A stretch of 64,000 bases of DNA from Mariniflexile sp. AS56 (GCF_030552475.1 NZ_JAUPED010000011.1:62001-126000), one strand, 5' to 3'; shown: positions 1-8,355, numbered from the stretch's first letter. Made by a program: numbers and translations. Notes: generated from the sequence alone by a model not told the origin.

Positions 1-2
1 GT

Positions 3-179
3 GATCGACCACAGTTTTTAAAAGCTACATATACTAATGGTTCTGTTGAGATTTTAGAGGGACAAAGTTCTGCAATGCAGCAAACTTTTGCCCTAGCAAA
101 TGTGTTGGTATTTATGGAAGAAGATTGCTCAACGATAGCTGTTGGGGATAAAGTGGAAGTGATTTTGTTACCCGTTTAA
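3..179 (+). CDS. moeA: Molybdopterin molybdenumtransferase MoeA, C-terminal end (partial)
   Basis: Reading frame 3 is open from the window edge to a TAA at 177-179 and gives 58 residues ending in KVEVILLPV. The piece has the small beta-rich MoeA C-terminal domain (domain IV) pattern, with FLKATYTNGSVEIL, then QSSAMQQTFALANVLVFM. MoeA inserts molybdate into adenylylated molybdopterin. Only the last domain is visible, so the call leans on this short match and on the complete Moco operon that follows directly on the same strand. The 5' part lies outside the window. Confidence 0.75.
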   Translation, partial: DRPQFLKATYTNGSVEILEGQSSAMQQTFALANVLVFMEEDCSTIAVGDKVEVILLPV

Positions 180-189
180 ATTGAAACCG

Positions 190-528
190 ATGCGTTATAA
201 AATTAAGAGTAGAATTTGGATTGAATGCAACGAGCATGTGCTTTTAGGTGAAGGGCGTGTGCAATTGTTAAAAGCTATAGATGAAACAGGTTCTTTATCA
301 AAGGCGGCAAAAAGCCTAAATCTATCTTATAAAAAAGCATGGACGCTTCTTGATTCGGTAAATAAATCGGCTAAAAAACCAGTGACTATAAATTCAACTG
401 GAGGTAAAGGTGGCGGTGGTGCAGAATTAACCGAATACGGGAAATCCCTTGTTCAGGTTTTCGACGAAATCAATCAAAATTGCTGGAAATTTTTAGATAA
501 ACAATTAGCTCAAATCGAGAATTTATAA
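190..528 (+). CDS. ModE-like LysR-type winged-helix regulator, DNA-binding domain only
   Basis: This 112-residue protein matches the N-terminal winged-helix domain of ModE, the molybdate-responsive regulator: LGEGRVQLLKAIDETGSLSKAAKSL, then SYKKAWTLLDSVN and a glycine-rich wing (TGGKGGGGAELTEYG). It ends there, so the two molybdate-binding TOBE/MOP domains of E. coli ModE are absent. I chose ATG 190 because MRYKIKSR fits the usual family start; a TTG at 181, one base after the moeA stop, would add three residues. Its place inside the Moco operon suggests control of molybdenum genes. How it would sense molybdate without the effector domain is not visible. Confidence 0.8.
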   Translation: MRYKIKSRIWIECNEHVLLGEGRVQLLKAIDETGSLSKAAKSLNLSYKKAWTLLDSVNKSAKKPVTINSTGGKGGGGAELTEYGKSLVQVFDEINQNCWKFLDKQLAQIENL

Positions 529-1268
529 TGTTAGAAACCCAAAACATAAGTTTCTTTCTAATGCTACTTCCTATTGTGTCATTTCTCTACGCGAGCGTAG
601 GTCATGGTGGTGCGAGTGGGTATTTGGCTTTAATGGCTCTGTTTTCGTTTTTACCAGAAGTGATGAAGCCAACAGCGCTGTTGTTGAATCTTTTTGTGGC
701 AGGCATTTCGTTTTACTATTATTATAAGGAAGGATTTTTTAATAAAAAACTGTTTTTCTCGTTTGCATTAACATCCATTCCGTTGGCTTTTTTTGGTGGT
801 ACTATCGACATTGATGCCTCTATTTATAAAAAAATATTAGCCGTTTTATTGGTGTTTGCTATTTTAAAAATGCTAAATGTTTTTGGAAAGGAATCTGAAA
901 AAATAAACCAAGTAAAACTGTGGCATGGACTTTTAGTTGGTGGTATTATTGGTTTCTTTTCTGGTTTAATAGGTATTGGTGGTGGTATCATTTTAACGCC
1001 ACTTATATTACTGCTCCATTGGGGGAATATGAAAGAGGCAGCAGCTGTTTCGGCATTATTTATTTGGGTTAATTCCGCGGCAGGACTTGTGGGGCAACTA
1101 AGTAGCGGTGTGCAAATAGAAAGTGATACCCTTGTTTTAGTAGGGGTTGCCTTAATAGGTGGTGTATTTGGAGGTTATTTAGGAAGCAAAAAAATAAACA
1201 ATCAATCGTTGCGCTATATGTTGGCTTTTGTGCTTGTTATCGCTTGTGTTAAATTGATGTTCACATAA
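528..1268 (+). CDS. TSUP family (TauE/SafE) anion permease
   Basis: A 246-residue, very hydrophobic protein with about seven or eight membrane segments. It has the paired TSUP repeats: VGHGGASGYLALMAL near residue 23 and GLIGIGGGIILTPL near residue 145. TSUP proteins move sulfite, sulfoacetate, sulfide or related anions. The ATG overlaps the stop of the ModE-like gene by one base (TAATG), which suggests translational coupling. Because it sits among Moco genes, a sulfur-oxyanion or molybdate role is tempting, but the sequence does not give the substrate. Confidence 0.8.
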   Translation: MLETQNISFFLMLLPIVSFLYASVGHGGASGYLALMALFSFLPEVMKPTALLLNLFVAGISFYYYYKEGFFNKKLFFSFALTSIPLAFFGGTIDIDASIYKKILAVLLVFAILKMLNVFGKESEKINQVKLWHGLLVGGIIGFFSGLIGIGGGIILTPLILLLHWGNMKEAAAVSALFIWVNSAAGLVGQLSSGVQIESDTLVLVGVALIGGVFGGYLGSKKINNQSLRYMLAFVLVIACVKLMFT

Positions 1269-1269
1269 A

Positions 1270-1842
1270 ATGATAGATAAAAAAGACATAACGGGTATTA
1301 TTTTATCTGGCGGAAAAAGTTCTCGCATGGGTACCGATAAAGGCTTTTTGATGTATGAAGGCAAACAATTTGTACAGCATAGTATTGATGCGTTAAAACC
1401 TTTAGTTTCTAATGCTATTATTGTTTCTAATAATGAAGCCTATGATCAGTTTGGTTTAGAACGTATTGGAGATTTTATTGAAAACGGAGGGCCATTGGCA
1501 GGAATTTATTCGGGGTTGAAACATTCTTCCTCAGAATATAATTTAGTGTTGAGCTGTGATATTCCATTAATTTCTACAAAAATTTTGATGAAACTATTGG
1601 ATGCTGTAGATGGTAATTCTGAAGTCATTCAAATAGAAAGTCAAGGGAAGAACATGCCACTTATTGCGCTTTATAGAAAGTCCTGCGAACAGGTATTTTT
1701 AAAATTATTAAATGCCGGTGAACGACGCTTACAGCGGGCAGTGAATCAATGTCAAGTAAAATCTGTTGTGTTAACAGAAGCAGATAATTCATTCACGCAA
1801 AATATCAATACACCAGCACAATTAAAGGAGATTATAAAATGA
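1270..1842 (+). CDS. mobA: Molybdenum cofactor guanylyltransferase MobA
   Basis: MobA joins GMP to molybdopterin to make the guanine dinucleotide form of the cofactor. The 190-residue protein starts with the nucleotidyltransferase P-loop-like signature LSGGKSSRMGTDKG (residues 12-25). It continues with GGPLAGIYSGL near residue 76 and the metal-binding SCDIPLI near residue 95. Length is normal for the family (about 190-200). It begins two bases after the TSUP gene and its last four bases (ATGA) overlap the start of moaD. MobA implies bis-MGD enzymes such as nitrate reductase elsewhere in the genome. Confidence 0.93.
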   Translation: MIDKKDITGIILSGGKSSRMGTDKGFLMYEGKQFVQHSIDALKPLVSNAIIVSNNEAYDQFGLERIGDFIENGGPLAGIYSGLKHSSSEYNLVLSCDIPLISTKILMKLLDAVDGNSEVIQIESQGKNMPLIALYRKSCEQVFLKLLNAGERRLQRAVNQCQVKSVVLTEADNSFTQNINTPAQLKEIIK

Positions 1843-2072
1843 ATATTAGTATAAAATATTTCGGGTTTATTGCTGAAGTGACGGATTGTGAAGAAGAAAC
1901 CATTTCCTTTTCAGGAACTACCATTTCTGAGCTATTAGATGTTTTGCATTCTAAATATGAAGCGCTTAAAAATAATGATTTTCAAGTAGCTCAAAATCAA
2001 AGTTTGGTGCCATTTGAAACCGAAATAACAGGAAAGGAAATCGCTTTATTACCGCCTTTTGCTGGTGGATAA
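1839..2072 (+). CDS. moaD: Molybdopterin synthase small subunit MoaD
   Basis: A 77-residue ubiquitin-like sulfur carrier. It opens with a beta strand (ISIKYFGFIAE) and ends in the essential double glycine, LLPPFAGG. In this family the terminal glycine is adenylylated by MoeB, turned into a thiocarboxylate, and used with MoaE to put the dithiolene sulfurs on cyclic pyranopterin monophosphate. It overlaps mobA by four bases (ATGA) and lies just before the moeB-rhodanese gene that would activate it. Confidence 0.93.
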   Translation: MNISIKYFGFIAEVTDCEEETISFSGTTISELLDVLHSKYEALKNNDFQVAQNQSLVPFETEITGKEIALLPPFAGG

Positions 2073-2112
2073 GTAAGGAGGGAGACTTCTATTTTAAAAA
2101 AATTACATCTTT

Positions 2113-3216
2113 ATGAGATATAGCAGACATACCATACTTTCGGAAATCGGACAAGCCGGTCAAGATAAAATTACAAACGCCAAAGTTTTGGTGGTTGGTG
2201 CGGGCGGACTTGGGTGTCCTGTTTTGCAGTACCTAGCCGCAGCTGGTGTTGGTGTCTTGGGAATTATGGATTTTGATGTGGTTGAATTATCTAATTTACA
2301 ACGTCAAATTTTATTTGGAACCTCTAGTTTGGGACAAAATAAGGCTGAGGCTGCAAAAAAGCGGTTGGAAGATTTAAATAGCGATATTTCAATCACCGCT
2401 TATGCGGAAAAACTAAGCTATCAAAATGCTTTGGAGTTATTCAGCCAATACGATGTTATTGTCGATGGAACCGATAATTTCGAAACACGTTACCTTATAA
2501 ACGATGCCTGCATCATTGCTAACAAACCTCTTGTTTTCGGTGCGATTTATAAATTTGAAGGCCAGGTGTCTGTTTTTAATTATAATAACGGACCCAGTTA
2601 TAGGTGCTTATTTCCTAATCCGCCACAAAAAAACACAGTTCCAAATTGTTCAGAAGTGGGTGTGTTGGGTGTGTTACCCGGAATTATTGGTAGTATGCAA
2701 GCCAACGAAGTGTTGAAAATCATTTTAGGTATTGGAGATGTACTCTCAGGGAAATTACTTTGTTATAATGCATTAACAGCGCAAACAACGGTTTTAAAAA
2801 TTAATAAATCGGAAGCAATTATTGATGCTGTTTTAAAGGGTAAAGATACTTTTAGCGATAAACAAACCGAATTTAATTGTGAGTTTCTAACGGAAGTCGT
2901 TTCTATAAAGGATGTTGTATCCAAAGAAAACATTCAATTTATAGATGTTAGGGAAGTGCATGAGCTTCCGAAAGTAGATCTTCTTGATGTGACTGCAATT
3001 CCTTTAAGTGAACTAGAAAATTCCATTCATAAAATAGACGGTGAAAAGCAAAAAGTTGTTTTTTGCCAGTCGGGAATACGTAGTAAAAAAGCGGTTTCCG
3101 TATTGAAAAATTTGAATATTGACAACTGTTTCAGCCTTAGAGAAGGAGCTTTAGAGATTAATAATCATATAGAAAAGCTAGAAGGTTTTAAAAACCTTTC
3201 AGTAAAAAATAAATAA
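2113..3216 (+). CDS. moeB: MoeB/ThiF-type adenylyltransferase fused to a rhodanese domain
   Basis: The 367-residue protein activates the C-terminus of MoaD. Residues 1-250 are the ThiF/MoeB/E1 domain, with ATP site GAGGLGCP from residue 29 and a candidate thiol-transfer cysteine, Cys179 (PNCSEVG). The zinc CxxC pairs of E. coli MoeB are not seen. Residues about 262-360 form a rhodanese domain with active-site Cys318 in FCQSGIRS. The order is that of eukaryotic MOCS3/Uba4, so one protein may both activate MoaD and deliver sulfur. A strong AAGGAGGGAG lies at 2075-2084, too far from ATG 2113 to be its ribosome site, and a frame stop excludes an earlier start. Confidence 0.9.
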   Translation: MRYSRHTILSEIGQAGQDKITNAKVLVVGAGGLGCPVLQYLAAAGVGVLGIMDFDVVELSNLQRQILFGTSSLGQNKAEAAKKRLEDLNSDISITAYAEKLSYQNALELFSQYDVIVDGTDNFETRYLINDACIIANKPLVFGAIYKFEGQVSVFNYNNGPSYRCLFPNPPQKNTVPNCSEVGVLGVLPGIIGSMQANEVLKIILGIGDVLSGKLLCYNALTAQTTVLKINKSEAIIDAVLKGKDTFSDKQTEFNCEFLTEVVSIKDVVSKENIQFIDVREVHELPKVDLLDVTAIPLSELENSIHKIDGEKQKVVFCQSGIRSKKAVSVLKNLNIDNCFSLREGALEINNHIEKLEGFKNLSVKNK

Positions 3217-3221
3217 TTCAA

Positions 3222-3665
3222 ATGACAGATAAAAAACCAAAAAGCGTGTTTAAAGAAGGCGCTATTTCTTCCGGATTTATAGGAGAATCTATCGCCAAAC
3301 ATCAAACTAAAACCAGTATTGGTGCGCATAATATATTTTTAGGACAAGTACGTGCAGATGTTATTGATGGGAAAACGGTTTCGGCTATCGATTATACGGC
3401 TTATGAAGATATGGCGAATATTAAGTTCAATGACATCCGAGAAGCTGCATTTGAAAAGTTTGATTTAACCTGCATGCATATTTATCATAGTTTAGGTGTT
3501 GTGAAAGCTGGTGAAATCTGCTTGTTTGTGTTTGTATCATCACCCAGACGTAAAGTAGTTTTTGAAGCTTTAGAATTTATTGTTGAAAAAATAAAAGCCA
3601 ACGTGCCCGTTTTTGGAAAAGAAATTTTTGAAGACGATTCACATCAGTGGAAGGTTAATAATTAA
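3222..3665 (+). CDS. moaE: Molybdopterin synthase catalytic subunit MoaE
   Basis: MoaE is the large subunit of molybdopterin synthase; with thiocarboxylated MoaD it forms molybdopterin. The 147-residue protein has the family core: GAHNIFLGQVRAD around residue 33, AIDYTAYEDMA around 57, the MHIYHSLGVVKAGEICLFV strand, then the SPRRKVVFEALEFIVEKIK helix and the catalytic lysine region FGKEIFEDDSHQWK near the end. It starts five bases after moeB and is followed 17 bases later by moaCB. Confidence 0.92.
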   Translation: MTDKKPKSVFKEGAISSGFIGESIAKHQTKTSIGAHNIFLGQVRADVIDGKTVSAIDYTAYEDMANIKFNDIREAAFEKFDLTCMHIYHSLGVVKAGEICLFVFVSSPRRKVVFEALEFIVEKIKANVPVFGKEIFEDDSHQWKVNN

Positions 3666-3682
3666 AAAATAATAAATCGAAA

Positions 3683-4594
3683 ATGGTCGATATCACACAT
3701 AAAAATACAACACTCCGCACTGCAGTAGCTCAGGCTATTGTGAAAGTGAGTAAACCAGAAACTATTGCTGCTATACAAAACGATATGGTTCCAAAAGGGA
3801 ATGTGTTTGCTATGAGTAAAGCTGCGGGTTTATTAGGGGTAAAGCGTACGCCCGATATTTTACCCGATTGCCACCCATTGCCAATTGAATTTACAGGCGT
3901 GGAATATGAAATAAACGAATTGGAAATCACTGTTTTATTTACGGTGAAAACTATTTATAAAACAGGGGTAGAGGTTGAAGCGATGCATGGAGCCAGTGTT
4001 GTTGCTTTAAATATGTACGATATGTTAAAGCCTATCGATAAAGGTATTGAAATCCATCATATTAAATTACTGCATAAAAAAGGTGGTAAATCTGATTTTA
4101 AAAACCGATTTAGAACCGATATTACTGCAGCTGTAATTGTGTGTTCCGATACTATTTCAGCGGGACATAAAGAAGATAGAGCTGGAAAAGCAATTATTGA
4201 AAAATTAAAAGCTTGTGGTGTTCAAACGGAAGCTTATGAAGTGATTCCAGATGAATTGGAAGCAATTCAAGACAAAGCAAAACGGTATCAAGAAGACGGA
4301 ATCGACCTCATTATTTATACGGGTGGCACAGGGCTTTCAGCTCGCGATGTCACACCAGAAGCATTGGTACCGCTTTTAGATAGACGCATTCCAGGAATAG
4401 AAGAGGCGATTCGTAATTACGGTCAAGATCGCACACCCTATGCGATGCTATCACGAAGTGTTGCCGGTACTATGAAAAACACCTTGGTGTTGGCATTACC
4501 AGGATCAACTAATGGGGCCAGTGAATCTATGGACGCCATATTCCCGTCGGTATTGCATATTTTCGGAATATTAAGAGGTGCGAGACATGATTAA
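3683..4594 (+). CDS. moaCB: Bifunctional cyclic pyranopterin monophosphate synthase / MoaB-MogA protein (MoaCB fusion)
   Basis: A 303-residue fusion. Residues 1 to about 148 are MoaC, which with MoaA makes cyclic pyranopterin monophosphate: VDITHKNTTLRTA, the CHPLPIEF strand, and VEAMHGASVVALNMYDM, with KKGGKSDF closing the domain. Residues about 152-303 are the MoaB/MogA domain, which adenylylates molybdopterin: VIVCSDTISAGHKEDRAGK and the TGGTGLSARDVTPEAL loop. MoaCB fusions are known in Bacteroidota. No separate moaC or mogA is seen, so this gene covers both steps. It precedes moaA by 11 bases. Confidence 0.93.
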   Translation: MVDITHKNTTLRTAVAQAIVKVSKPETIAAIQNDMVPKGNVFAMSKAAGLLGVKRTPDILPDCHPLPIEFTGVEYEINELEITVLFTVKTIYKTGVEVEAMHGASVVALNMYDMLKPIDKGIEIHHIKLLHKKGGKSDFKNRFRTDITAAVIVCSDTISAGHKEDRAGKAIIEKLKACGVQTEAYEVIPDELEAIQDKAKRYQEDGIDLIIYTGGTGLSARDVTPEALVPLLDRRIPGIEEAIRNYGQDRTPYAMLSRSVAGTMKNTLVLALPGSTNGASESMDAIFPSVLHIFGILRGARHD

Positions 4595-4605
4595 GTTGTA
4601 ATGAA

Positions 4606-5634
4606 ATGAAAAAGGTAGAATTGAAAATGAAAAATGAAACTCCAGTATTACAAGATTTACATGGTAGGCATCATGGGTATTTGCGCATTTCGTTAATAGA
4701 ACGTTGTAATTTACGGTGTTCGTATTGTATGCCAGAAGAAGGTGTGCCGTTATCTCCTAAAAGTCATTTAATGACTAATGAAGAAATTTACCAAATAGCC
4801 AAAACCTTCGTAAAACATGGTGTTACAAAAATAAGGTTAACAGGTGGCGAGCCCTTGGTGCGTAAAGATATTCCTGTGATTTTAGAAAAACTAGCGACGC
4901 TTCCTGTGGAATTATCAATCACTTCAAACGCCGTGATTATTGATAAGTTTATTGATGTTTTGAAAGTGAATGGTGTAAACAAAATTAACATCAGTTTAGA
5001 TTCTTTAGATAGAGGCAAATTCAAACACATTACGCGGCGCGACCAGTTTGACATCGTTTATAAAAACATGTTACTTTTAGTTGAAGAAGGTTTTAAAGTG
5101 AAAGTCAATGTGGTGTTAATGAAAGGGTTTAATGAAAATGAAATTATTGACTTCATCAATTTAACAAAAGAGTTGCCTGTTGTAATTCGTTTTATTGAAT
5201 TCATGCCGTTTGATGGTAATAAATGGGATATGGGTAAAATGGTTTCCTATGCAGAAGTGATGACTTATGTAAATGCAACTTTTTCAGAAGAAAGCATACA
5301 ACGCTTACAAGATGCGCCGAATGATACTTCTAAAAATTATAAAATATCAGGTTACAAAGGGAGTTTTGCTGTGATTAGTTCGGTTACCAATCCGTTTTGT
5401 GATTCCTGTAACAGACTGCGTTTAACCGCTAATGGGCAGCTTAAGAACTGTTTGTTTTCTTCATCAGAATCTGATATATTAACCACGCTTCGTTCAGGTA
5501 AGCCAATTGAACCCGTTATTCAAAAAGCGGTGCAAGCTAAATTTAAAGTACGTGGAGGCATGGATACCTTAGAAAAACTTCAAGAGCCTAAATTGCACAG
5601 TAATAATAGGAGTATGATTACGATTGGTGGGTAG
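4606..5634 (+). CDS. moaA: GTP 3',8-cyclase MoaA (radical SAM)
   Basis: MoaA performs the first Moco step, the radical rearrangement of GTP. The 342-residue protein has the radical SAM cluster motif with Cys34, Cys38 and Cys41 (CNLRCSYC), then the SAM-binding RLTGGEPLVR stretch. The second 4Fe-4S site uses Cys265, Cys268 and Cys282 (CDSCNRLRLT...NC). The C-terminal double glycine (TIGG) needed for GTP rearrangement is present. It is the last gene of the Moco operon; no clear terminator follows. Confidence 0.95.
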   Translation: MKKVELKMKNETPVLQDLHGRHHGYLRISLIERCNLRCSYCMPEEGVPLSPKSHLMTNEEIYQIAKTFVKHGVTKIRLTGGEPLVRKDIPVILEKLATLPVELSITSNAVIIDKFIDVLKVNGVNKINISLDSLDRGKFKHITRRDQFDIVYKNMLLLVEEGFKVKVNVVLMKGFNENEIIDFINLTKELPVVIRFIEFMPFDGNKWDMGKMVSYAEVMTYVNATFSEESIQRLQDAPNDTSKNYKISGYKGSFAVISSVTNPFCDSCNRLRLTANGQLKNCLFSSSESDILTTLRSGKPIEPVIQKAVQAKFKVRGGMDTLEKLQEPKLHSNNRSMITIGG

Positions 5635-5638
5635 TTGG

Positions 5639-5670
5639 TTTGTTTATTTGTGGATTTGTTTATTTGTTGA
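5639..5670 (+). repeat. Short tandem repeat, two 16-bp units
   Basis: Two near-identical 16-mers, TTTGTTTATTTGTGGA and TTTGTTTATTTGTTGA, stand head to tail just after moaA. They differ at one base. No role is evident; it may be simple slippage in AT-rich spacer DNA. Confidence 0.6.
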
Positions 5671-5781
5671 AATGTGAGCGAAAATAGTATTTATTAAGTG
5701 TTTGAAAATTGTTTTTAAACGCAGTTAATTTTTGTCAAACTAAAAGATACATTTCTTACATTTAAGCAGTAAACAATTTAT

Positions 5782-7317
5782 ATGCTTAAAAAAGTTTTTG
5801 GAAGTGCTGTTTTTGGTGTGGAGGCAACAACCATCACTGTCGAGGTGAATACAGATACAGGTATTGGGTACCATTTAGTAGGTTTGCCTGATAATGCCAT
5901 TAAAGAAAGTAATTACCGAATTGCTGCGGCGCTTCAAAATAACGGGTACCGAATTCCTGGTAAAAAAATCATTATTAATATGTCGCCTGCCGATTTGCGT
6001 AAAGAAGGATCTGCTTACGATTTAACTTTGGCAATAGGTATTCTAGCGTCTTCCAAACAAATAAAAGACGACGATTTAGAGCGTTATATTATTATGGGAG
6101 AATTGTCGCTCGATGGTACTTTACAACCTATAAAGGGCGCTTTGCCTATTGCGGTAAAAGCAAGACAAGAAGGTTTTAAAGGTTTTATTTTACCAAGTCA
6201 GAACGCTAAAGAGGCGGCTATTGTTGATAATTTAGAAGTTTACGGTATCGATAACATCAAACAGGTTATTGATTTTTTTGACAAAGGAGAACCTTTAGTG
6301 CAAACTATTGTGAATACTCGTGAGGAGTTCGAGAAAAATTTAGATTTCCCAGAACACGATTTTTCCGACGTTAGAGGGCAGGAAGGTATAAAGCGCTGTA
6401 TGGAAATTGCAGCAGCTGGCGGACATAACATTATCTTAATCGGCCCACCTGGTGCCGGAAAAACCATGTTAGCAAAACGCTTGCCAAGTATTTTACCACC
6501 TATGACGCTTCATGAAGCGCTGGAAACAACAAAAATACATTCGGTAGTTGGTCGCGTAAAAGAAACGGGCTTGATGGCACAACGGCCTTTTCGGAGTCCA
6601 CATCACACTATTTCAGATGTGGCTTTAGTAGGAGGCGGCGCGTTTCCACAGCCTGGTGAAATATCACTTTCCCATAATGGGGTTTTGTTTTTAGATGAAT
6701 TACCCGAATTCAAACGTGGTGTTTTAGAAGTGTTGCGCCAACCTTTGGAAGATCGGGAAGTCACTATTTCGCGTGCTAAATTTACAGTTACCTATCCGTC
6801 CTCATTTATGTTAGTAGCAAGTATGAACCCAAGTCCAGGAGGTTATTTTAACGACCCCAATGCACCTGTTACCTCGAGTCCTGCAGAAATGCAACGGTAT
6901 TTAAGTAAAATTTCAGGGCCTTTGTTAGATCGTATTGATATACATATTGAAGTAACACCCGTGCCTTTTGAAAAACTATCGGAAGATAGAAAAGGAGAAA
7001 CCTCGGTTGATATTAGAAAACGCGTCACCCAAGCTAGGTCCATTCAAACCGAACGCTTTAAAGAAAGTGATGCGGTGCATTATAATGCACAAATGAGCAC
7101 CAAACAAATTAGAAAATATTGTGTTCTAGATGATGCTTCAAAGCAACTGTTAAAAACTGCGATGGAACGCCTTAATTTATCGGCTCGGGCTTATGATAGA
7201 ATTTTAAAAGTTTCTAGAACTATCGCCGATTTAGAAGGTGTTGAAGAGGTAAACGGTTCGCATATTGGTGAAGCGATTCAATATAGGAGTTTGGATAGAG
7301 ATGGGTGGTTGGGTTAA
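5782..7317 (+). CDS. YifB/ComM family Mg-chelatase-like AAA+ ATPase
   Basis: A full-length 511-residue YifB/ComM protein. Residues 1-170 are the ChlI-type Lon protease-like fold ([36 protein letters not shown]). The central AAA+ domain has Walker A GPPGAGKT at 221-228, Walker [10 protein letters not shown], and [10 protein letters not shown]. The C-terminal domain carries [20 protein letters not shown]. ComM is a branch-migration helicase that helps integrate DNA during natural transformation; that role is inferred here from the family. It is monocistronic, about 150 bases after moaA. Confidence 0.93.
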   Translation: MLKKVFGSAVFGVEATTITVEVNTDTGIGYHLVGLPDNAIKESNYRIAAALQNNGYRIPGKKIIINMSPADLRKEGSAYDLTLAIGILASSKQIKDDDLERYIIMGELSLDGTLQPIKGALPIAVKARQEGFKGFILPSQNAKEAAIVDNLEVYGIDNIKQVIDFFDKGEPLVQTIVNTREEFEKNLDFPEHDFSDVRGQEGIKRCMEIAAAGGHNIILIGPPGAGKTMLAKRLPSILPPMTLHEALETTKIHSVVGRVKETGLMAQRPFRSPHHTISDVALVGGGAFPQPGEISLSHNGVLFLDELPEFKRGVLEVLRQPLEDREVTISRAKFTVTYPSSFMLVASMNPSPGGYFNDPNAPVTSSPAEMQRYLSKISGPLLDRIDIHIEVTPVPFEKLSEDRKGETSVDIRKRVTQARSIQTERFKESDAVHYNAQMSTKQIRKYCVLDDASKQLLKTAMERLNLSARAYDRILKVSRTIADLEGVEEVNGSHIGEAIQYRSLDRDGWLG

Positions 7318-7337
7318 ATTCCTACGAAGGCAGGAAT
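7318..7337. repeat. Imperfect inverted repeat after yifB
   Basis: ATTCCT and AGGAAT arms surround ACGAAGGC directly after the yifB stop. It could act as a small hairpin or be part of the REP-like family that follows. There is no T-run after it, so it is not a classic terminator. Confidence 0.45.
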
Positions 7338-7380
7338 CTCTTTGGTAGTCCGCAAGACAAAGTCTTAACGATCATTGGAA

Positions 7381-7445
7381 TGGTTACGAAGTCGGGAGAC
7401 TTCGTGTAGCATAAATTTTCGAGAAAGCATCGGAGAGCAGGGAAT
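7381..7445. repeat. REP-like hairpin repeat, copy A
   Basis: A 65-bp unit whose core is a perfect 8-bp palindrome with a GGGA loop, ACGAAGTC/GACTTCGT at 7386-7405. It is followed by a tail ending in TCGGAGAGCAGGGAAT. It matches 8151-8215 with only a handful of differences, and the stem differences compensate (ACG/CGT here, GCG/CGC there), so pairing is kept. The two copies bracket the small membrane protein gene. Confidence 0.75.
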
Positions 7446-7537
7446 GATGTTATTTTCTTGTTTCGAGGTGATTGGATTAATAGATTATTTAATTAATTTA
7501 ATATTTTAACCCACACAACTAAAAAAAAATACAGAAT

Positions 7538-7966
7538 ATGGATATAGTCTGGATAATTGTAAAATTTATAATTGCGAATATTTTATTATTTATTATATCA
7601 TCGACTTTAATTGGAATTATTATTCGAGGACTTTTTTACCAACAAACGGATAATACAACTAGTGAATATATTGCCGAATTGTATGAAAATAATCGAAAAA
7701 GAGGTTTAGCCTCTACTATAGTTACTTCTTGCTTAACAATTATATTATTCATATTTCTGTATAACTATACTAATGTCTATATAATACTAGGTATTCTTTT
7801 AAATATGATTACGAGAATAAAAGATTTATTAAATGAAATTAAAACTGGGATTAAGACAACAAAAAGAACAATGTCAAACGATGGATTGGATTTAATTCTG
7901 AACATTGTAACTTATTTAGGAATTGGAATTTTTAACTATGGACTATATTTGATGTGGATAAAATAA
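7538..7966 (+). CDS. Small integral membrane protein, unknown function
   Basis: I do not recognise this 142-residue protein. It has a hydrophobic N-terminal segment (residues about 5-32), a second pair near 63-95 (TIVTSCLTIILFIFLYN then VYIILGILLNMI) and a last one near 120-140. Basic residues between segments (NNRKRG, KTTKRT) point to cytoplasmic loops. It lies alone between two REP-like repeats, and its lower-GC, ATA-rich codon use differs from the Moco genes upstream, so recent insertion of the block is possible. Confidence 0.6.
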   Translation: MDIVWIIVKFIIANILLFIISSTLIGIIIRGLFYQQTDNTTSEYIAELYENNRKRGLASTIVTSCLTIILFIFLYNYTNVYIILGILLNMITRIKDLLNEIKTGIKTTKRTMSNDGLDLILNIVTYLGIGIFNYGLYLMWIK

Positions 7967-8102
7967 AAAACTGCTGTCAAACGTATATAATTTATTGCTT
8001 GCAAAATGCTAAATAAACTTCACATATTATTAGTTATTTTATTTACCCCGCTCTAAGAAGTGTTCTATAAATAATAAACCTTATTAAAAGTAGGGATGTG
8101 CT

Positions 8103-8126
8103 GTGCGAAGTCTCCCGACTTCGCAC
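8103..8126. repeat. REP-like hairpin, inverted solo stem
   Basis: GTGCGAAGTC and GACTTCGCAC form a perfect 10-bp inverted repeat around TCCC. The loop is the complement of the GGGA loop in the other copies, so this stem is the same family in opposite orientation. Confidence 0.75.
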
Positions 8127-8150
8127 CCACAAGTATTACGACCTATTGTG

Positions 8151-8215
8151 ATGGTTGCGAAGTCGGGAGACTTCGCACAGCATAAGTTCCCGAGAAAGCT
8201 TCGGAGAGCAGGGAA
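8151..8215. repeat. REP-like hairpin repeat, copy B
   Basis: Second full copy of the 65-bp unit. Its core GCGAAGTC-GGGA-GACTTCGC is at 8157-8176, followed by the tail AGCATAAGTTCCCGAG and ending TCGGAGAGCAGGGAAT. TTCCC and GGGAA in the tail can also pair. Confidence 0.75.
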
Positions 8216-8355
8216 TTCGCACAGCATAAACAATAATAACTGGGTTTTTATCGGCCTAAAATATAATTACTTCAAAGCCAAGGACTATTATTATATTAAA
8301 AAATCAATCTCAACTTCAAGACAGAAACTATCTAGGCATAATAAATCAAAATAAT

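Larger units (their letters stand above)
7967..8355. other. Intergenic region with two REP-like hairpins
   Basis: This 389-base gap holds an inverted hairpin copy (8103-8126) and a full repeat copy (8151-8215), plus a short extra echo (TTCGCACAGCATAA) at 8216-8229. A continuous frame of 83 codons crosses the repeats but looks like an artefact. No promoter or RNA gene was recognised. Confidence 0.6.

Noticed and set aside
2075-2084. AAGGAGGGAG as ribosome site of moeB
   Set aside because: It is about 29 bases from the ATG, and an earlier in-frame start is blocked by a stop codon.
2504-2716. Frame inside moeB
   Set aside because: Shadow of a well-supported gene in another frame.
8103-8354. 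83-codon plus-strand frame between the REP-like copies
   Set aside because: It is built almost wholly from hairpin repeat sequence and has no protein-like pattern.
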